Of a stretch of DNA of 64,000 nucleotides, positions 11,313 through 22,656 are shown piece after piece; within the stretch, counting starts at the first letter, position 1; every line of letters starts with the position of its first letter. Below the pieces are notes generated by a model. It was given only the letters and a program-made list of their open reading frames with translations, was not told the DNA's origin and ran no database searches. This DNA comes from Elymus sibiricus. Taxonomy: Eukaryota; Streptophyta; Magnoliopsida; Poales; Poaceae. A program made the translations under genes and the position numbers. The DNA lies in NCBI GenBank assembly GCA_039707655.1, contig CM077674.1, positions 241,415,904 through 241,479,903 of the forward strand, in the 5' to 3' direction.

Positions 11313-11335
11313 CATATCATCATCATCATCATCAT
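11313..11335. repeat. (CAT)n microsatellite
   Basis: Short run of CAT repeats inside CACTA-2; on the minus strand it encodes the Asp run of a spurious frame. Confidence 0.8.
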
Positions 11336-11969
11336 CCAACACAAATATCATCATCTCGAAAATAGCGATACACAAGTCATGTCTCGAATAAATGCAACTG
11401 CATGGTCATGGCACACACACAAGTTTCACCATCTCTATCAAAACCATGATGTAGAAGAGAAGAGCGATCAGTATGAGCAAGAGCGCGACTATGTAGTACT
11501 TCTTGAGGCGCCGGTTTCGCTCCCTCTCTTGCCGGAGCGTCGACCTCAAGTAACTATTTTCCGCTTCGGCTCTGCTGTCGAACCCTCTGTGGCTAGCACC
11601 CGGGTACCTGTCCACCTGGGCCTGAGCGTCTGGCCAATGGTCGTACACTCCTGGAACCCTCCCAATGAATACGGCGTAGCAGTCCTTCGCCATCTCTGAT
11701 CTATGTACCTGCATCGTCAGTTGATGAATTCATCGATAATATGCAACATAATGTACTTGAGAAACATGAAGAGACAGAGTTAGCAAAATACAAGCAACCT
11801 ATAGTAAACATAAATAACGAAGTTCCTCGTACCCAAACTAATTAACTAGAGCGATCTACGCTAGTTCAGGAGGATGGTTTAATTACATCACAGAGTTTCA
11901 TCGTGCATAAATTCAAAGTTTTGTCATAGGAAGACAGTAGTGACTAAACAGACACATTGTCATCGTCAA

Positions 11970-14900
11970 TCACTCCTCCATGTCGGCGTTCCAATCTTCA
12001 TAGTCAGGGAGGAAGCACCCGAGCTTCGTGAAAGGCTTCAGGTCCAGACGCTGAGCGACTAGCATTGCTCGGACATCATCCCGCGTCATTGGCCCATGGT
12101 AGAACATCCCTGTTTGTTCGAGGACCTCCTTCATGATCACTTGGGAAAGTTCACATTGTACGTGATAAAACTCAGCTCGGATTCGATGATCTGGTGTCCT
12201 TCCTATGCTTGTGGCCCAGTTGACAATCTCGGCATCATTGGAAGTAGGTGACATGCGAAGGCGTTGATTATCCCTTCTGTAGTCCAGCATGTGATGCATG
12301 AGGTAGAATCCATCAGCCTTACTATCCTTCGGTTGCTGGATGTAGCAGAAGTCGGTCTTATGGCCGAAACCCAGCCCATTCTTCCTGTGCTTTTTCACCT
12401 TGATATATCCACCAGACAGGCTGAAGGTTATCATGGCACTATCGAGAACACTCCTTATGTGCGTGTAATCCTTTTTCTTGATGTTCCTCGATGAGTCCAA
12501 GTACAGAGCATGGGAGTATTCTGGGTACAGAATGATGAGGACGGCGCCCCCCCCCCCCCCCCCGCTGCGCAAAATAAGTACACCTCAAACTAGCCTCCAT
12601 GCGTGCAAAGGAATGATTAAAACTTACGAAAGGATATCTGCGGATGACTTACATGGGATGATAAGGCAGGAGAATCGTTTCCTTGTCCTTATTGGCGACC
12701 ATGAACTCGCCGATGTACTTGCTCGCATAGTCAAGGTGCTCTTTGCAGACTGCCAAGAAGCTCTCGTGCATATAGTACGGGTCCGCGACGCAGATATATT
12801 TTATGTTCTCGCGCCTGATGATGTAGTTCAGATACAGCGGATACATGCGGATGAACTGAAAATCCAGCTTGGTCATGTGGAACATGTTGTAGATGTAGTC
12901 GCAGGATGAACTTATCCGCGGGCCATCTCTCGACGTACAACTTCCCACCCGGCACCTGAGCCACGTAAAGCGGGTATCCTGGATTTTTCGAGACAAGAAG
13001 GCTTTTCTCTCTCGCCAGCACATCTTCATGAAGTCTCCTTAGATCATTGTTCAGTATGTCCTCTAGCGCTTTCCGAGGTAGAATCGGGTGGCCGGCGACG
13101 TGGAACTGCTCCGCACCTTCGACAGGTATTCTGTCTACCTTCCGGGGCTGCAGAGGCGGCTGGCTGCTTGAAGCAGCTCTGGTGCCTTTAGAGCCTTTCC
13201 TGTCCGGTCTCCTCCTTTGCTTCTTGGCGGGTGGCGGTAGTGAGCCCACCATACCTTCCCTGACCACCGCCCCCAGTGTCATCGGGCTCAGCAGTGCACG
13301 ACCCTCGCGTTGTTGTTGCTGGGTAGAGGCGGCATCAGGAGGCGTCGCCTGCGAGGATCGCATGAAGAGAGACTTCTTGCAATCAGCCTTAGGACGTTCC
13401 GGCTCCGGCAAATTAGGCAGCATCAAGTCATCTCCACGCTCATAGCCTGAGTCATAGTCCCGAGCCATCAATCCTCCATCGTCATAGCCGGTATTGATAT
13501 ACTTGAGAGGGTCATCATCCTCCTCCTCCATGACATCATCAGCATTTGCTTCTTCGACGGGGGCGACGTCATCAGGCACTAATGGAGGCTCTCCCTAGCG
13601 TCGTCCGCAATCACCCGGCACGACAGGTGCAGGTAATTGGGTAGGTGGGGTGGTGTTCATACCTTGTTGAGGCGTTGTCGTTGGTGTGCTCCCGGGCGCC
13701 TCCACATGAAGAAGAGTCTTCGGCCAAGGCAGGAACCAACTCTTGCATGCGACAATCCGTTTAGGGGTCTCGTCATCTCCCTCGAGTGGTACCGGAGGAG
13801 GCAAATCCTCGAAGCCCGCTTTGACACTTGCCACGCAAACCTTGAAGACGCCATCGGGCATCTATCGGTTGTGCAACATGCGGTCCTTCGGCTTCACGAT
13901 CGTTGCCTTTCCCACGTCCACCTTATGGCCGTTGATGTCGTACAGTGTGGTGCACGGGGTTTCGTCGGCCTGAGAAGACATGTCTGCGACGTCAGACATC
14001 CGAAAGGCAACTGAAATGGAAGACTATAGATATGCTGGTGAAGAGGGTGTGACGCGTAATTACCGTGAGGACGTCGAGCTCAGCCAAAGATGAAGCCCCG
14101 CCAAGCACGCCAGAGACGGAGGACGGGCTGCTATGAACAGGAGCGGGACCAGGTACGGGAGCATGTGCAGTTGCGTGAGTAGGTGCTGGTGGTGCGATGT
14201 TCACCGAATTGCTCCCGACGTAGCTAGGAAGGGGAAAGTCCGCTGGCCTTTTATCTGGATTTTTCTTCATCCAATCGATAACTGCCGGAATCAAGCTGCT
14301 AATGGAAGATGCGACGTCAGCCCTGACGACAGCTACCGCTGCACTGACCGCTGCATCGACTATTTTGACCAACTCTTCTTTGGTCTCAGCTTTGGTCTTA
14401 TCGACCGCAAGCGCGACCTTCTCGTCGATGGTCTGTTGAGTAAGCATCCGTCTCTGCCTTTTTTCCTCCGGCTTCTCGTGGTAGTACGTCTTCCATGAGG
14501 CGCCATCTTCGGCGCCGTGCACACATCCATACGACGGCGGTTTGTCCTCCGAGACCCTTTTCAGTATGTTCAGGGCCCGGTTGAAAGGGGCTACCCACTT
14601 GGGCCTCACCGACGACTGAGACGACTCGTCGCTTTCGGCCGCCTTTTGGTGCTGCTCTTTCTGCAAAAGGAACGTGGATGGTTTACAAATGTGACAAAAC
14701 TTGTAGTCGAATTGATTAGAAGCTAATATAAGCTGGTAATATAACAATTACCAGTAGTCTCATGAACTCCCTCGTGTTCGGGTCCGTGTAAAAGATCTTA
14801 TTGACGGGGTCCCACTTGTACCGGGCCCTGATCCAGTCACGCTCCTGCGGCTCGGTGAACTCCGCCAAGGGGGCTGGGATTCTGTGACTTTCACGTTCGG

Positions 14901-15678
14901 CGTCCTCCTTGGCCCATACGTGCCTCTTCCCCTCGTAACCATGGCTTCCGAGGCGGTGGGGAGGCGTGTTCCTGGCCTGGAGCGCCTTCATTTTCTCCGA
15001 CTTTTTCTTGACTTCTTCTTTAGCGCAAGTCTCCATGAATTTTTTGAAGTCCTCTTCCTTTAGTGTCGGATTGTCAGCATGAATCTTGGATCACGGTTCA
15101 TTCTTCGCAATCGCTTTTTTCACCCTTACTTTCCAGGCGGCCAAGTCGTTGCTGAACGTCCCCATCGCCTTGTTGTTTATCTTTCTCATGGGTTCGTCCT
15201 GCCACGGAAGTTTGCTTTCATCCCGGCCGGGGAACAGGAACCTATTGTGCAACTTCGTTAGGAGCATGTGCTCCATATGTGGTATCTTCCTTAACTTTTC
15301 GTCGTTGATGTTGGCGGTTTCCCTGAGGATGCATCCTAGTTGATTGCCGTAGCACGCGCGCGCTTCCTCCGGTGCCGTTGGCTCTAATTTGCCGGGGTGC
15401 ATCGCCGTGACCACAATTTTTCCGATGCCGAGCTCGTTTGGTTTTCGTGCGCTCTTCGGCTTCGGTCCTTTACTGGCTTCGCCAGCATCGTTGCCGGTCT
15501 CGGGGGTGGTGTCGGTGCCGGTGCCGGTGTCGGTGCCGGTGTCGGTGTCGGGGTTGGTGCCACTGCCACCCTGCACCCGCAACCGGTGTTCGTCCAGGTA
15601 TTCGAAATATTGATTTGCTGCCTCGACGGGGTCTTGTTCGGGGTGACCAGAACCCCCAGCTTCCTCGTGGCTAGACAT
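11970..15678 (-). pseudogene. CACTA-2 second gene with Ulp1/C48-like C-terminus, broken
   Basis: Read from 15678 (MSSHEEAGGSGHPEQ) through several exons to the stop at about 11970. The N-terminal part has a (D/G)T-rich repeat, then basic and coiled stretches. The middle is Ala/Pro-rich with KKQRRRPDRKGSKGTR (nuclear-signal-like) and an acidic stretch near 13.5 kb. The last exon (about 12.55-11.97 kb) has YLDSSR, then FCYIQQPKDSKADGFYLM, like the Asp and Gln/Cys blocks of Ulp1 cysteine proteases; where the catalytic Cys precedes Gly there is Asp. The frame shifts near 12.95 kb, where two overlapping minus-strand frames must be joined, and a C17 run (12547-12563) lies at the start of the last exon. 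Function in transposition is inferred only from position. Confidence 0.6.
12547..12563. repeat. C17 homopolymer
   Basis: Seventeen C in a row at the intron/exon edge of the last exon of the CACTA-2 second gene. Length is uncertain in any assembly. Confidence 0.8.
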
Positions 15679-15748
15679 GTTTCCTACGATTAATTAAGTA
15701 TGCTAGTTTAATTCTAGACCAAATAAAATGAATAATGAAGAAAAAAAA

Positions 15749-15944
15749 GGCCTATGTTTTGCCGGAATGTTGATTCATTCCCCTTCCGGCAAATCCCGGG
15801 CACTCGATATATCCTAGTTTCTAGCACAAGTCATGCCGAAATTCACGGAAATTTTCGGCATGACCTTTGCTAAAAAGTGGACATATGGAGCGCCTGAAAT
15901 TTGCCGGAACGGAAATGAATCAACATTCCGGCAAAACATAGGCC
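15749..15944. repeat. Fold-back: perfect 31-nt inverted repeat with an inner hairpin
   Basis: Arms 15749-15779 (starts GGCCTATGTTTTGCCGG) and 15914-15944 are exact reverse complements. Inside, GTCATGCCGAAA (15830-15841) pairs with 15853-15864. A related half-copy (GGCATGACCTTGCCTAAAAA, then TTCGGCAAAACATAAGC) lies at 19719-19815 in the same transposon. I see no target duplication that would make it a MITE, so it may be an element-encoded structure. Confidence 0.75.
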
Positions 15945-15959
15945 ACTCGGATATTCTTC

Positions 15960-16600
15960 GACAATTGTCCATTCAACCAACATTAATCATATCATATTCA
16001 ACAATTGTAAATAAAAGATATAATCAACAATAATGGAATATGCAAATGAACATCAATGACATATATCATATAACATCAATCTTGTTTTTTGTTTATATAG
16101 CAACAATTACTTTAACCAAGTTTTTGAAAAGAAAAACAATTCTGTTTTTTGTTTATAGCTAAATGCTACTGTTTTTTGTTTAAAGCTAAATGCCATAGCT
16201 AATTTATATACTAACTACTCTCTGTTAACTCAAAATGTCACAACTTCCTAAAAAAATTCCCAGCAGCAGCAACTCTCTGTTAATTTATATACTAATTTAT
16301 AACCCTAGCCAATTTCCTAAAAAAAATTGCTAAAAAAATTTCTGTCCTAAAAAAATTCCTACTGTCCTAAAAAAATCCCTACTGTCCTAATTTCCTAATC
16401 ACAGCAGCAACATCATCACAGCAACAACATCATCACCTAGGGTTCATATGAACACCTAGGGTTCATACATCCAACTGCCTCCTGGGGTTCATATTAGAGA
16501 GAGAGAGAGCAAAGAGTAGAGAGAGAGAGAGAGAGAGAGAGAGGAGGGCAGGGGAGAGGAGAGGGAGAAGAGGGGAGGGAAGAGGCTTACGGGGCGGCGG
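15960..16600. other. AT-rich and (GA)n spacer inside CACTA-2
   Basis: Non-coding. AT-rich with repeated CTAAAAAAATTCC words (16240-16385) and three CCTAGGGTTCATA-like words (16436-16490), then a (GA)n microsatellite (about 16494-16542). Lies between the two minus-strand genes. Confidence 0.7.
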
Positions 16601-16810
16601 CGGTGAGGTCGAGGGCGGGCTCGGGCGGCGGCAGCGAGGTCGAGGGCGGGCAGGGGAGAGGGCGACGGCGAGGAGAAGCTCGGGCGACGGCTGGCGGCAA
16701 GGTCGAGGGCGGGCAGGGGAGAGGGCGACAGCGGCGAGGTCGACGGCGGCGGCGACAGAGGAGTGGGGGGAGAGGGGGAATGGGGATTTGGGGGGAGAAA
16801 CGAAATTGGG
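16600..16810. repeat. GC-rich repeats of GAGGTCGAGGGCGGGC type
   Basis: Words GAGGTCGAGGGCGGGCAGGG recur near 16608, 16636 and 16700, with GGCGACGGCGAGG-like words between. The 88-codon Gly/Arg-rich + strand frame here is a composition artefact. Confidence 0.6.
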
Positions 16811-16835
16811 AGCCCGCGCGGGGGTTAAGTCAAAA

Positions 16836-16912
16836 TAGCAGTAGCGCTGGGTACAGACCCGCGCTATAGCTAACTTAGCTATAGCGCGGGTCTGTACCCA
16901 ACGCTACTGCTA
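16836..16912. repeat. Near-perfect 38-nt inverted repeat made of subterminal repeats
   Basis: Arms 16836-16873 and 16875-16912 are reverse complements with one mismatch and a 1-nt spacer. The outer parts are the same AGTAGCGYTG subterminal repeat found at the transposon ends, here in the middle of the element at the 3' end of the transposase gene. The last codons of the transposase frame (SVGYRPAL then stop) are read from this hairpin. Confidence 0.85.
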
Positions 16913-19887
16913 ACTCTTCCATTTTTTGCGATGGTTTCTTTGTGCAGTGTCACATAATCTTCTACCGCATCTAGGTGTTGTAGAACTGCTAAGTTAGCCC
17001 TGTCAAAGTCGTTCCGTCGACCCGAGTAGTCCACGTGCAATTCCCTTCGGCCGTTGTTGTGACCTTCTCCTCCGAGCCTCCCATGGTGCTTCTTGATGGG
17101 CAAACCAACAACAGGGTCTGCGACGCCTAGATAATTCTCGCAAAAGGAGATGCACTCTTGGGTCAGATACCCCTGGACGATGCTCCCATCGGGACGGGAC
17201 ATGTTACGAACGAATCCTTTGATGACCCCATTCATCCTCTCGAACGGCATCATGCTGTGAAGGAATGTCGGCCCGAGGTCGATGATGTCGTCCACGATGT
17301 GGACACACAGATGCACCATGACGTCAAAGAATGCGGGCGGGAAGTACATCTCAAGCTCACATAGTATGACAACGATCTCTTCCTGTAGCCTTCGGAGCTG
17401 CTTCACACTGATGGACTTTCGAGAGATAACGTCGAAGAAGTTGCAGAGACCAGTAAGCGTGTCACGGACGTGCTTGTCCATTATCCCTCTAATCGCAACC
17501 GGGAGTATCTGCGTCATCATCACGTGACAGTCATGAGACTTCATCCCGCTGAACCTTTTCTTCTTGGTGTCTAGAAATCTTCTTATCTTCCCACAGTAAC
17601 CGGAACTGACTTTGATTCCCGTAAGGCACTTGATGAATTGATCGATCTCCTTCGCACTTAAGGTGAAGCAAGAAGGGGGGCAATAATTCTCCTCCTTCTT
17701 GTTGACTTTTCTGCCCCTTTCCCCCGCCTCCGTCTCCGTCTCCGTCTCCTCCGTCGACTTTTTACGGGGTGGCATGTGGACATCTCCCCTGATCTCCAAA
17801 TCTTCCAAGTCTTTCCTTGCCCTCGGCCCATCCTTGGTCTTCTCCGGCATGCTCATCAGTGTGCCAAGCAAGCTCTCGAGGACATTCTTCGTGATATGCA
17901 TTTGATCAAGGCAGTGAGGCGTGTCGTGATTGGGCCAGTAGTCCAAGTCCCGGAAAACAGACCTCGTTTTCCATACCTTCAGCAGCGGCTCCGGCGCCTT
18001 TTTCATCTTTCCCGGCGCGGGGCACTGTTCCCAGTTTTTCAACAGCTAGTTGATTTTGGCGCCGCTCCTCTTACGTGGAGGTCCTCGATGCTCAGCCAAA
18101 CCATTGAATAAATCTCCACGTTTTCTCCACGGGTCATCCTTCTCGAGCCATCTATGATGCCCCATGTACATGATTTTCCCAGACCCGCCATCTTTCGTTA
18201 ACGTAAGCTGCTGAGACGTTGTATCATCCATGCACCTCGTGCATCCGCAGTATCCGTGGCGCACCTGGCCTGAGACATACCCGTAACCGAGATAGTCGTG
18301 CACCATCGTCATCAGCGCGGCTCTCATATAGAAATAATCTCATGTGCTGGCGTCCCATGTCTTGACCGGTGATTTCCATAACGTGTGTAGCTCCTCTTTC
18401 AGTAGCCCCAGATACAGGTTAATATCATTTCCCGGTTGTTTCGGCCCTTGAATCAGCATGCTCATGTGTATGTACTTTGTCTTCATGCACTTCCATGGGG
18501 GGAGGTTGTACATCCATACAAAGACGGGCCATGTGCTGTGGTTGGTGTTCTGGTTTCCAAACGGATTCATGCCATCGGTACTCGCACCAAGCACGATGTT
18601 CTTTGCATCTTCTACGAAAAATCGATATTCGGCGTTGAATGCTCTCCACTGGCTAGCATCTGCGAGGTGTCTCAGCTTCGGATCATCTCCATCGTCGGGC
18701 TTCTTCCTCTCCGCGTGCCAGCGCATGAGCTTTGCTTCCTTAGGATCTACGAAATACCGCTGCAGACGGGGAGTGATCGAAAAGTACCATACAACTTTCT
18801 GAGGAGCTTTCTTTCCGGCCTTCTTGTATCGAGAAGCATTGCACACTGGACAGCTGGTTTTTTCCGCGTGCTCCTCCCGATAAATGATGCAATCATTGAT
18901 GCATGCGTGGTATCTAATGTGCGGCAGATCAAGAGGGCAAACGATTTTCTTGGCCGCCTTGACACTAGTAGGACACATGTTCCCCGCGGGAAGAACTTTA
19001 TTATGTAGATGCTTCAAATGCTCATTGAGGCTTGCTTCTGTCCACTTGTTTTTGGCCTTCGTCTTTAGAAGTTCGAGCGTGAAACTCAAGCGGGTCACCT
19101 CGGGATCGCAACCGTCATACAATGGAGTCTTCGAGTCTACTTCCAGTTGCGCCAGCTTGGCCTCCTCTCTAGAAGCAGCTCTGTCGCTAGTCGTATTCTT
19201 GCGAAGCAGGTCTCGAACATGAGGGTCCTGCACGACTGAACTTAGTATCGTCAAAGACTGCGGCGTGTCCGCCGCCTCTTCTCCGCCATGTCCGGACTCT
19301 TCTTCGCCGTGTCCGGAATCTTCTCCGCCGCCATGTCCGGACTCTTCCCCGCCGCCATGTCCGGCGCCATCGTCTTTGGGTCGATCAGTCATCTCTTTGT
19401 CTAGCCCCATGTCATTATTGCCTGCCATGTGGACGTCCTCATCATCATCTTCACTTATCCACCGAGTATAGCCATCCATGAAACCATTCATGAGCAGGTG
19501 CGCCTTCAAACTGCCATGATCAAAGGGGTCCAAAATGACTCCTTCTTTGCATCTTGTACACGGACATCTAATCCCAGTCCGATTATTTGCATACATGTCC
19601 ATCACCGCGGATTGCAAGTATCGCTCCACCTTCCTTCCACTCACCTTCATGACCGACTGCGTGGTATAACAAGCAAAAGGATTATAAACAAAATGCATGC
19701 ATGCATCAAAGTCATACAAAAATTTGGCATGACCTTGCCTAAAAATAGGACATATCGAGTTTGCTCGAAATTCGCCGAAACGGAAATAAATCGACATTTC
19801 GGCAAAACATAAGCAACTCACGGGGCATGTCACTCGCACAAATCCCTTCATATCGCAAACACACATATTCCCATTCTTGAAATGCAC
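16879..19887 (-). pseudogene. Tnp2-type CACTA transposase, two in-frame stops
   Basis: Open frame on the minus strand, likely starting at the ATG at 19650 (MKVSGRKVERYLQSAV), just inside a 3' splice site. Order: a transposase-associated segment with GIRCPCTRCKEG and GFMDGYTRW; an acidic Gly/His-rich linker; the Tnp2 core with TSCPVCNASRYKK, GASTDGMNPFGNQN, WPVFVWMYNLPPW and HGYCGCTRC, then DQMHITKNVLESLLGTL; and a DUF4218-like region (about 17.56-17.14 kb) with HVMMTQILPVAIRG and PFERMNG. The frame is kept throughout but for TGA at 18342-18340 and TAG at 18048-18046. It ends inside the hairpin at 16836-16912, so a further C-terminal domain may be missing. The enzyme would cut and insert CACTA ends; here it cannot be made full length. 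Confidence 0.9.
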
Positions 19888-20324
19888 AACTTTTTACTCA
19901 CCTATCTCCCGAGAGAGATCGAGCACGGTTTGATGAGGCCTTCGCTACCTATAGGGATCGAAAGTGGATGGCTAGCTAGCTAGATCTAGTTGTTGGGAGG
20001 AGAGATGACTCTAGCTAACTAATGGAGAGGGAGAGAGATGAGCTAGGTAGCTATGAGACAAATCTAGGAGTGGGAAAGGGATATATATGTATGGAAGGAG
20101 GGAGAGCCAAATAAATGAGGAAGATAGAGAAAAGAGGCCATTTATGGAGGAGAATTATGGTGGAGGGGGCATTAATGGGGAGAGAAGAGAGGTAGAAGGA
20201 AGAGAGAAGAAGGGCAATAATGGTGGAGAAGTAACTTAGAGAGGGGAGAGGGGAAAGGAGGGGAGAGGGCAAAGGGGGGAGGAAGGGGGAGGGGGAGAGG
20301 GGGTGGGTGAAGAGGTGGCACCAG

Positions 20325-20670
20325 CCACACCTAGCAGTAGCGCTGTATTTTTGCCGGCGCTGCTGCTAAGGTGCATAGTAGTAGCGCTCGTTCGGCGCAG
20401 TGCTACTACTAAGTGGGGCCCAATAGTAGTAGCAGTTTTGTCAGAGCCGGCGGTACTAATAAAATCTTAGCAGTAGCGCTGTATTTTGGAGGGCGCTACT
20501 ACTACAACTAGCGTTGGTAGGCACGTTGGGGCCCACTTAGCAGTAGCGCGGCAAGTATTTCCAGCGCTACTGCTAAGGCCTTACTTGTAGCGCTGTCCAA
20601 ACCCAACGCTACTACTAATTAGCAGCAGCGCTGCATATTTTCCCGCGCTACTACTAATGTTCTACCTATA
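20325..20670. repeat. CACTA-2 subterminal repeats, right
   Basis: Degenerate copies of AGTAGCGCTG / GCGCTACTGCTAA in both orientations, between a purine-rich stretch (20000-20320) and the terminal inverted repeat. Matches the left array at 10945-11180. Confidence 0.85.
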
Positions 20671-20691
20671 AGCTTTTCCCTAGTAGTGGAC

Positions 20692-20718
20692 CAGTCCTAT
20701 TCCCCCCCCCCCCCCGAG
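20692..20718 (+). pseudogene. Exon 5, right half, with C14 run
   Basis: Resumes exon 5 after the GAC duplication: CAGTCCTAT, then C14 (20702-20715), then GAG and the donor GTGTATGCTC. The intron 3' of it repeats words seen after exon 4 (TATCATGCATATGGTG), confirming exon duplication. The C-run length decides the frame and is unreliable. Confidence 0.55.
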
Positions 20719-21180
20719 GTGTATGCTCTAACTTGGCAGGGTTATACTGCTCGTATCATGCATATGGTGTCTTGCATTGCATAGTTTAGACATCATATAC
20801 ACAATATTCAGCACAATCTGCTTAGTTTAGACATCATATATGCGAATGCCATCTGCTTAGTATATAAATCACATATGTGAATTATATCATGCCATCCTGT
20901 TTACTTAGATAACATGTATGTGAATTATGTCATGCGAACCTGTTTACTAAAGACATCATATAATTATCTCATGCCATCCTTTTTAGTTAGTCATCATATC
21001 TTTGAATTATGTCATGCTATACTTTTTAGATAGACATAATATATGTGAAATTATGTCATGCTATCCTGTTTAGTTAAACAACATATATGCGAACTATTTC
21101 ATGCCCTCTTTTTTCCTCACTATCTATTGCATCTGTCTCATACAAGGTCTGTACATTCAACTACTTTTCTTGTTTATCAG
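20719..21180 (+). other. Intron with repeated TTTAGTTAGACATCATAT words
   Basis: AT-rich intron with degenerate repeats of ATTATGTCATGC-ATCCTGTTTA(G/C)TTA about every 50-60 bp, also seen in 10600-10740. Ends in TTTATCAG at the exon 6 acceptor. Confidence 0.5.
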
Positions 21181-21986
21181 CCATTTGAATTGGAGTGTGT
21201 GATGGCAATATCTAGCGGAGTAAAAACACGGTCTTCAAATAAAACAGTGCTACCTATCGATGGAGATAGCACCCTAGTTGTACTTGCACAAGAACCAGCC
21301 CTACCACACATAACCCAGACTATCGCAGATTGTACCCCTACTCCGATGGACAGAGAACCAGCTTCACCCAATCTAACCCCAACCCCAGCAGATAGTAACC
21401 CAGTTCCAGTTGACACAGCACCATCTCCACGACAAAGCTCCCAAACAAGAGCAGTTAGTAAGGCAGCTCCAATGCCCAAAGCGCCAGGAGTACCACGGCG
21501 AACCCCAACTCCACCAGTTAGTACACCTATTCCTGTGGACGAAGTAGAACCAGTCATCCATAGTTTAGCCTCTATCGCATTTGATGTTGTTAAATCCTAT
21601 GTGCGTATCTTCCCATCATGGAAATATTATACTGAAGATGAAGGAAAAAGCCAGTTGCAGGTGTTCCTCCAGGAGTTATGTGTAAGTATTCGTGGCAATT
21701 ACTTTGCTTTGTCCCATACTTTCTACCTCCCTGCTGGTTATAACATAGCAAATGTTCCCATTTTTCTGTGTAGAGAACGACCGATTTGGAAACTCAAGAT
21801 GAGGTAACCTGTGCTAATACCTCTGCTATCTTCAAGAATGCTTTGCGGCAGTATCGGAATTACCTGAAGAAAACGTATTTCACTGGCAAGGAAACTCATC
21901 AAATTCCCTTACTTTCTCCGGAGACACATTTACGAGATGATGACTGGGAACGCCTTGTTCTGTATTGGTCTAGTCCCATGAATCTG
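21181..21986 (+). pseudogene. Exons 6 and 7: proline-rich repeats and Transposase_24-like segment
   Basis: Exon 6 (21181-21681) encodes degenerate TPTPxD repeats (TPTPMD, TPTPAD, NPVPVD, TPPVSTPIPVD), then VVKSYVRIFPSWKYYTED and FLQELC. Exon 7 (21774-21986) gives RTTDLETQDEVTCANTS, then KNALRQYRNYLKKTYFTGKE, IPLLSPETHLRDDDW and YWSSPMNL. The donor at 21986/21987 is used because the downstream frame is then kept. This is the part that points to the plant Ptta/En/Spm family. Confidence 0.6.
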
Positions 21987-22058
21987 GTAGGGTCTATGAG
22001 ATCATATTTCATTTTTAAGTACCATATGGCTGCGTCTTATTGTACTCTCTTCTTGTAG

Positions 22059-22206
22059 AACAAGTGCTTAAACCTGCAGAACAACTATTCTCAGGTAAGA
22101 TTCCATAGCTGTGGTGCATACTGCTTTGCTCCTGTATCACTTTATTTACTCATACCAACTAATTTTTAAATAGAAGGATCCAATCGAAACTCCAATGGCA
22201 CAACAG
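22059..22206 (+). other. Exons 8 and 9 (22059-22094, 22174-22206)
   Basis: Short exons encoding NKCLNLQNNYSQ and KDPIETPMAQQ, bounded by AG/ and /GTAAG, /GTATG. They keep frame with exon 7. The next 450 bp (22207-22656) is an AT-rich intron with nothing else visible. Confidence 0.5.
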
Positions 22207-22656
22207 GTATGTTTAAACATGTTTCTTTAACTGGTTTGCTCTTCTAAATTGCTCTATGTTGATTTCAATTTCAATTGTGTAGACATTTGTCTTCTCATAT
22301 CATGCACATTACTAGCATCAAAACAGAGCCAATAATGTTGTTAGTTGTACATGTATACCCGTGGTACCCATCTGAAATCTTGTGGTGCCGTGTATTTTCC
22401 ACACTTATATTCTTTCAATGCTATTTTGTCTTGAACTGATATGATTTGAACTATGTCTCTATTTTGATTTGGCAAGACAATGCAGTGACAGTAGCACATA
22501 GATATATGTTTGTTTGATGCTTTTATAATGTACTACTTTGCAATAGAAGACTTGATAGTTTAATCCTGTCCACCTTACTACTGAACTGGTTCACCAAAAT
22601 GAGTTTCATATACTACATGCTAAACATGTTATGTGTCTGCTTGTTTCTTCTTTTAG

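Larger units (their letters stand above)
10928..20688 (-). mobile_element. Complete CACTA transposon CACTA-2 with GAC target duplication
   Basis: Ends are CACTACTAGGGAAAAGC (10928) and GCTTTTCCCTAGTAGTG (to 20688), perfect terminal inverted repeats, flanked by GAC at 10925-10927 and 20689-20691. Length 9761 bp. Both ends carry clusters of the subterminal repeat AGTAGCGCTG / CAGCGCTACT. Genes run on the minus strand: a Tnp2-type transposase (about 19.65-16.88 kb) and a second gene with a Ulp1-like C-terminus (about 15.68-11.97 kb). Both are broken, so this copy is non-autonomous, although its termini are intact and could be mobilised in trans. Confidence 0.95.

Noticed and set aside
16603..16869. 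88-codon Gly/Arg-rich protein
   Set aside because: Antisense to the transposon genes and made of GGCGAGG repeats.
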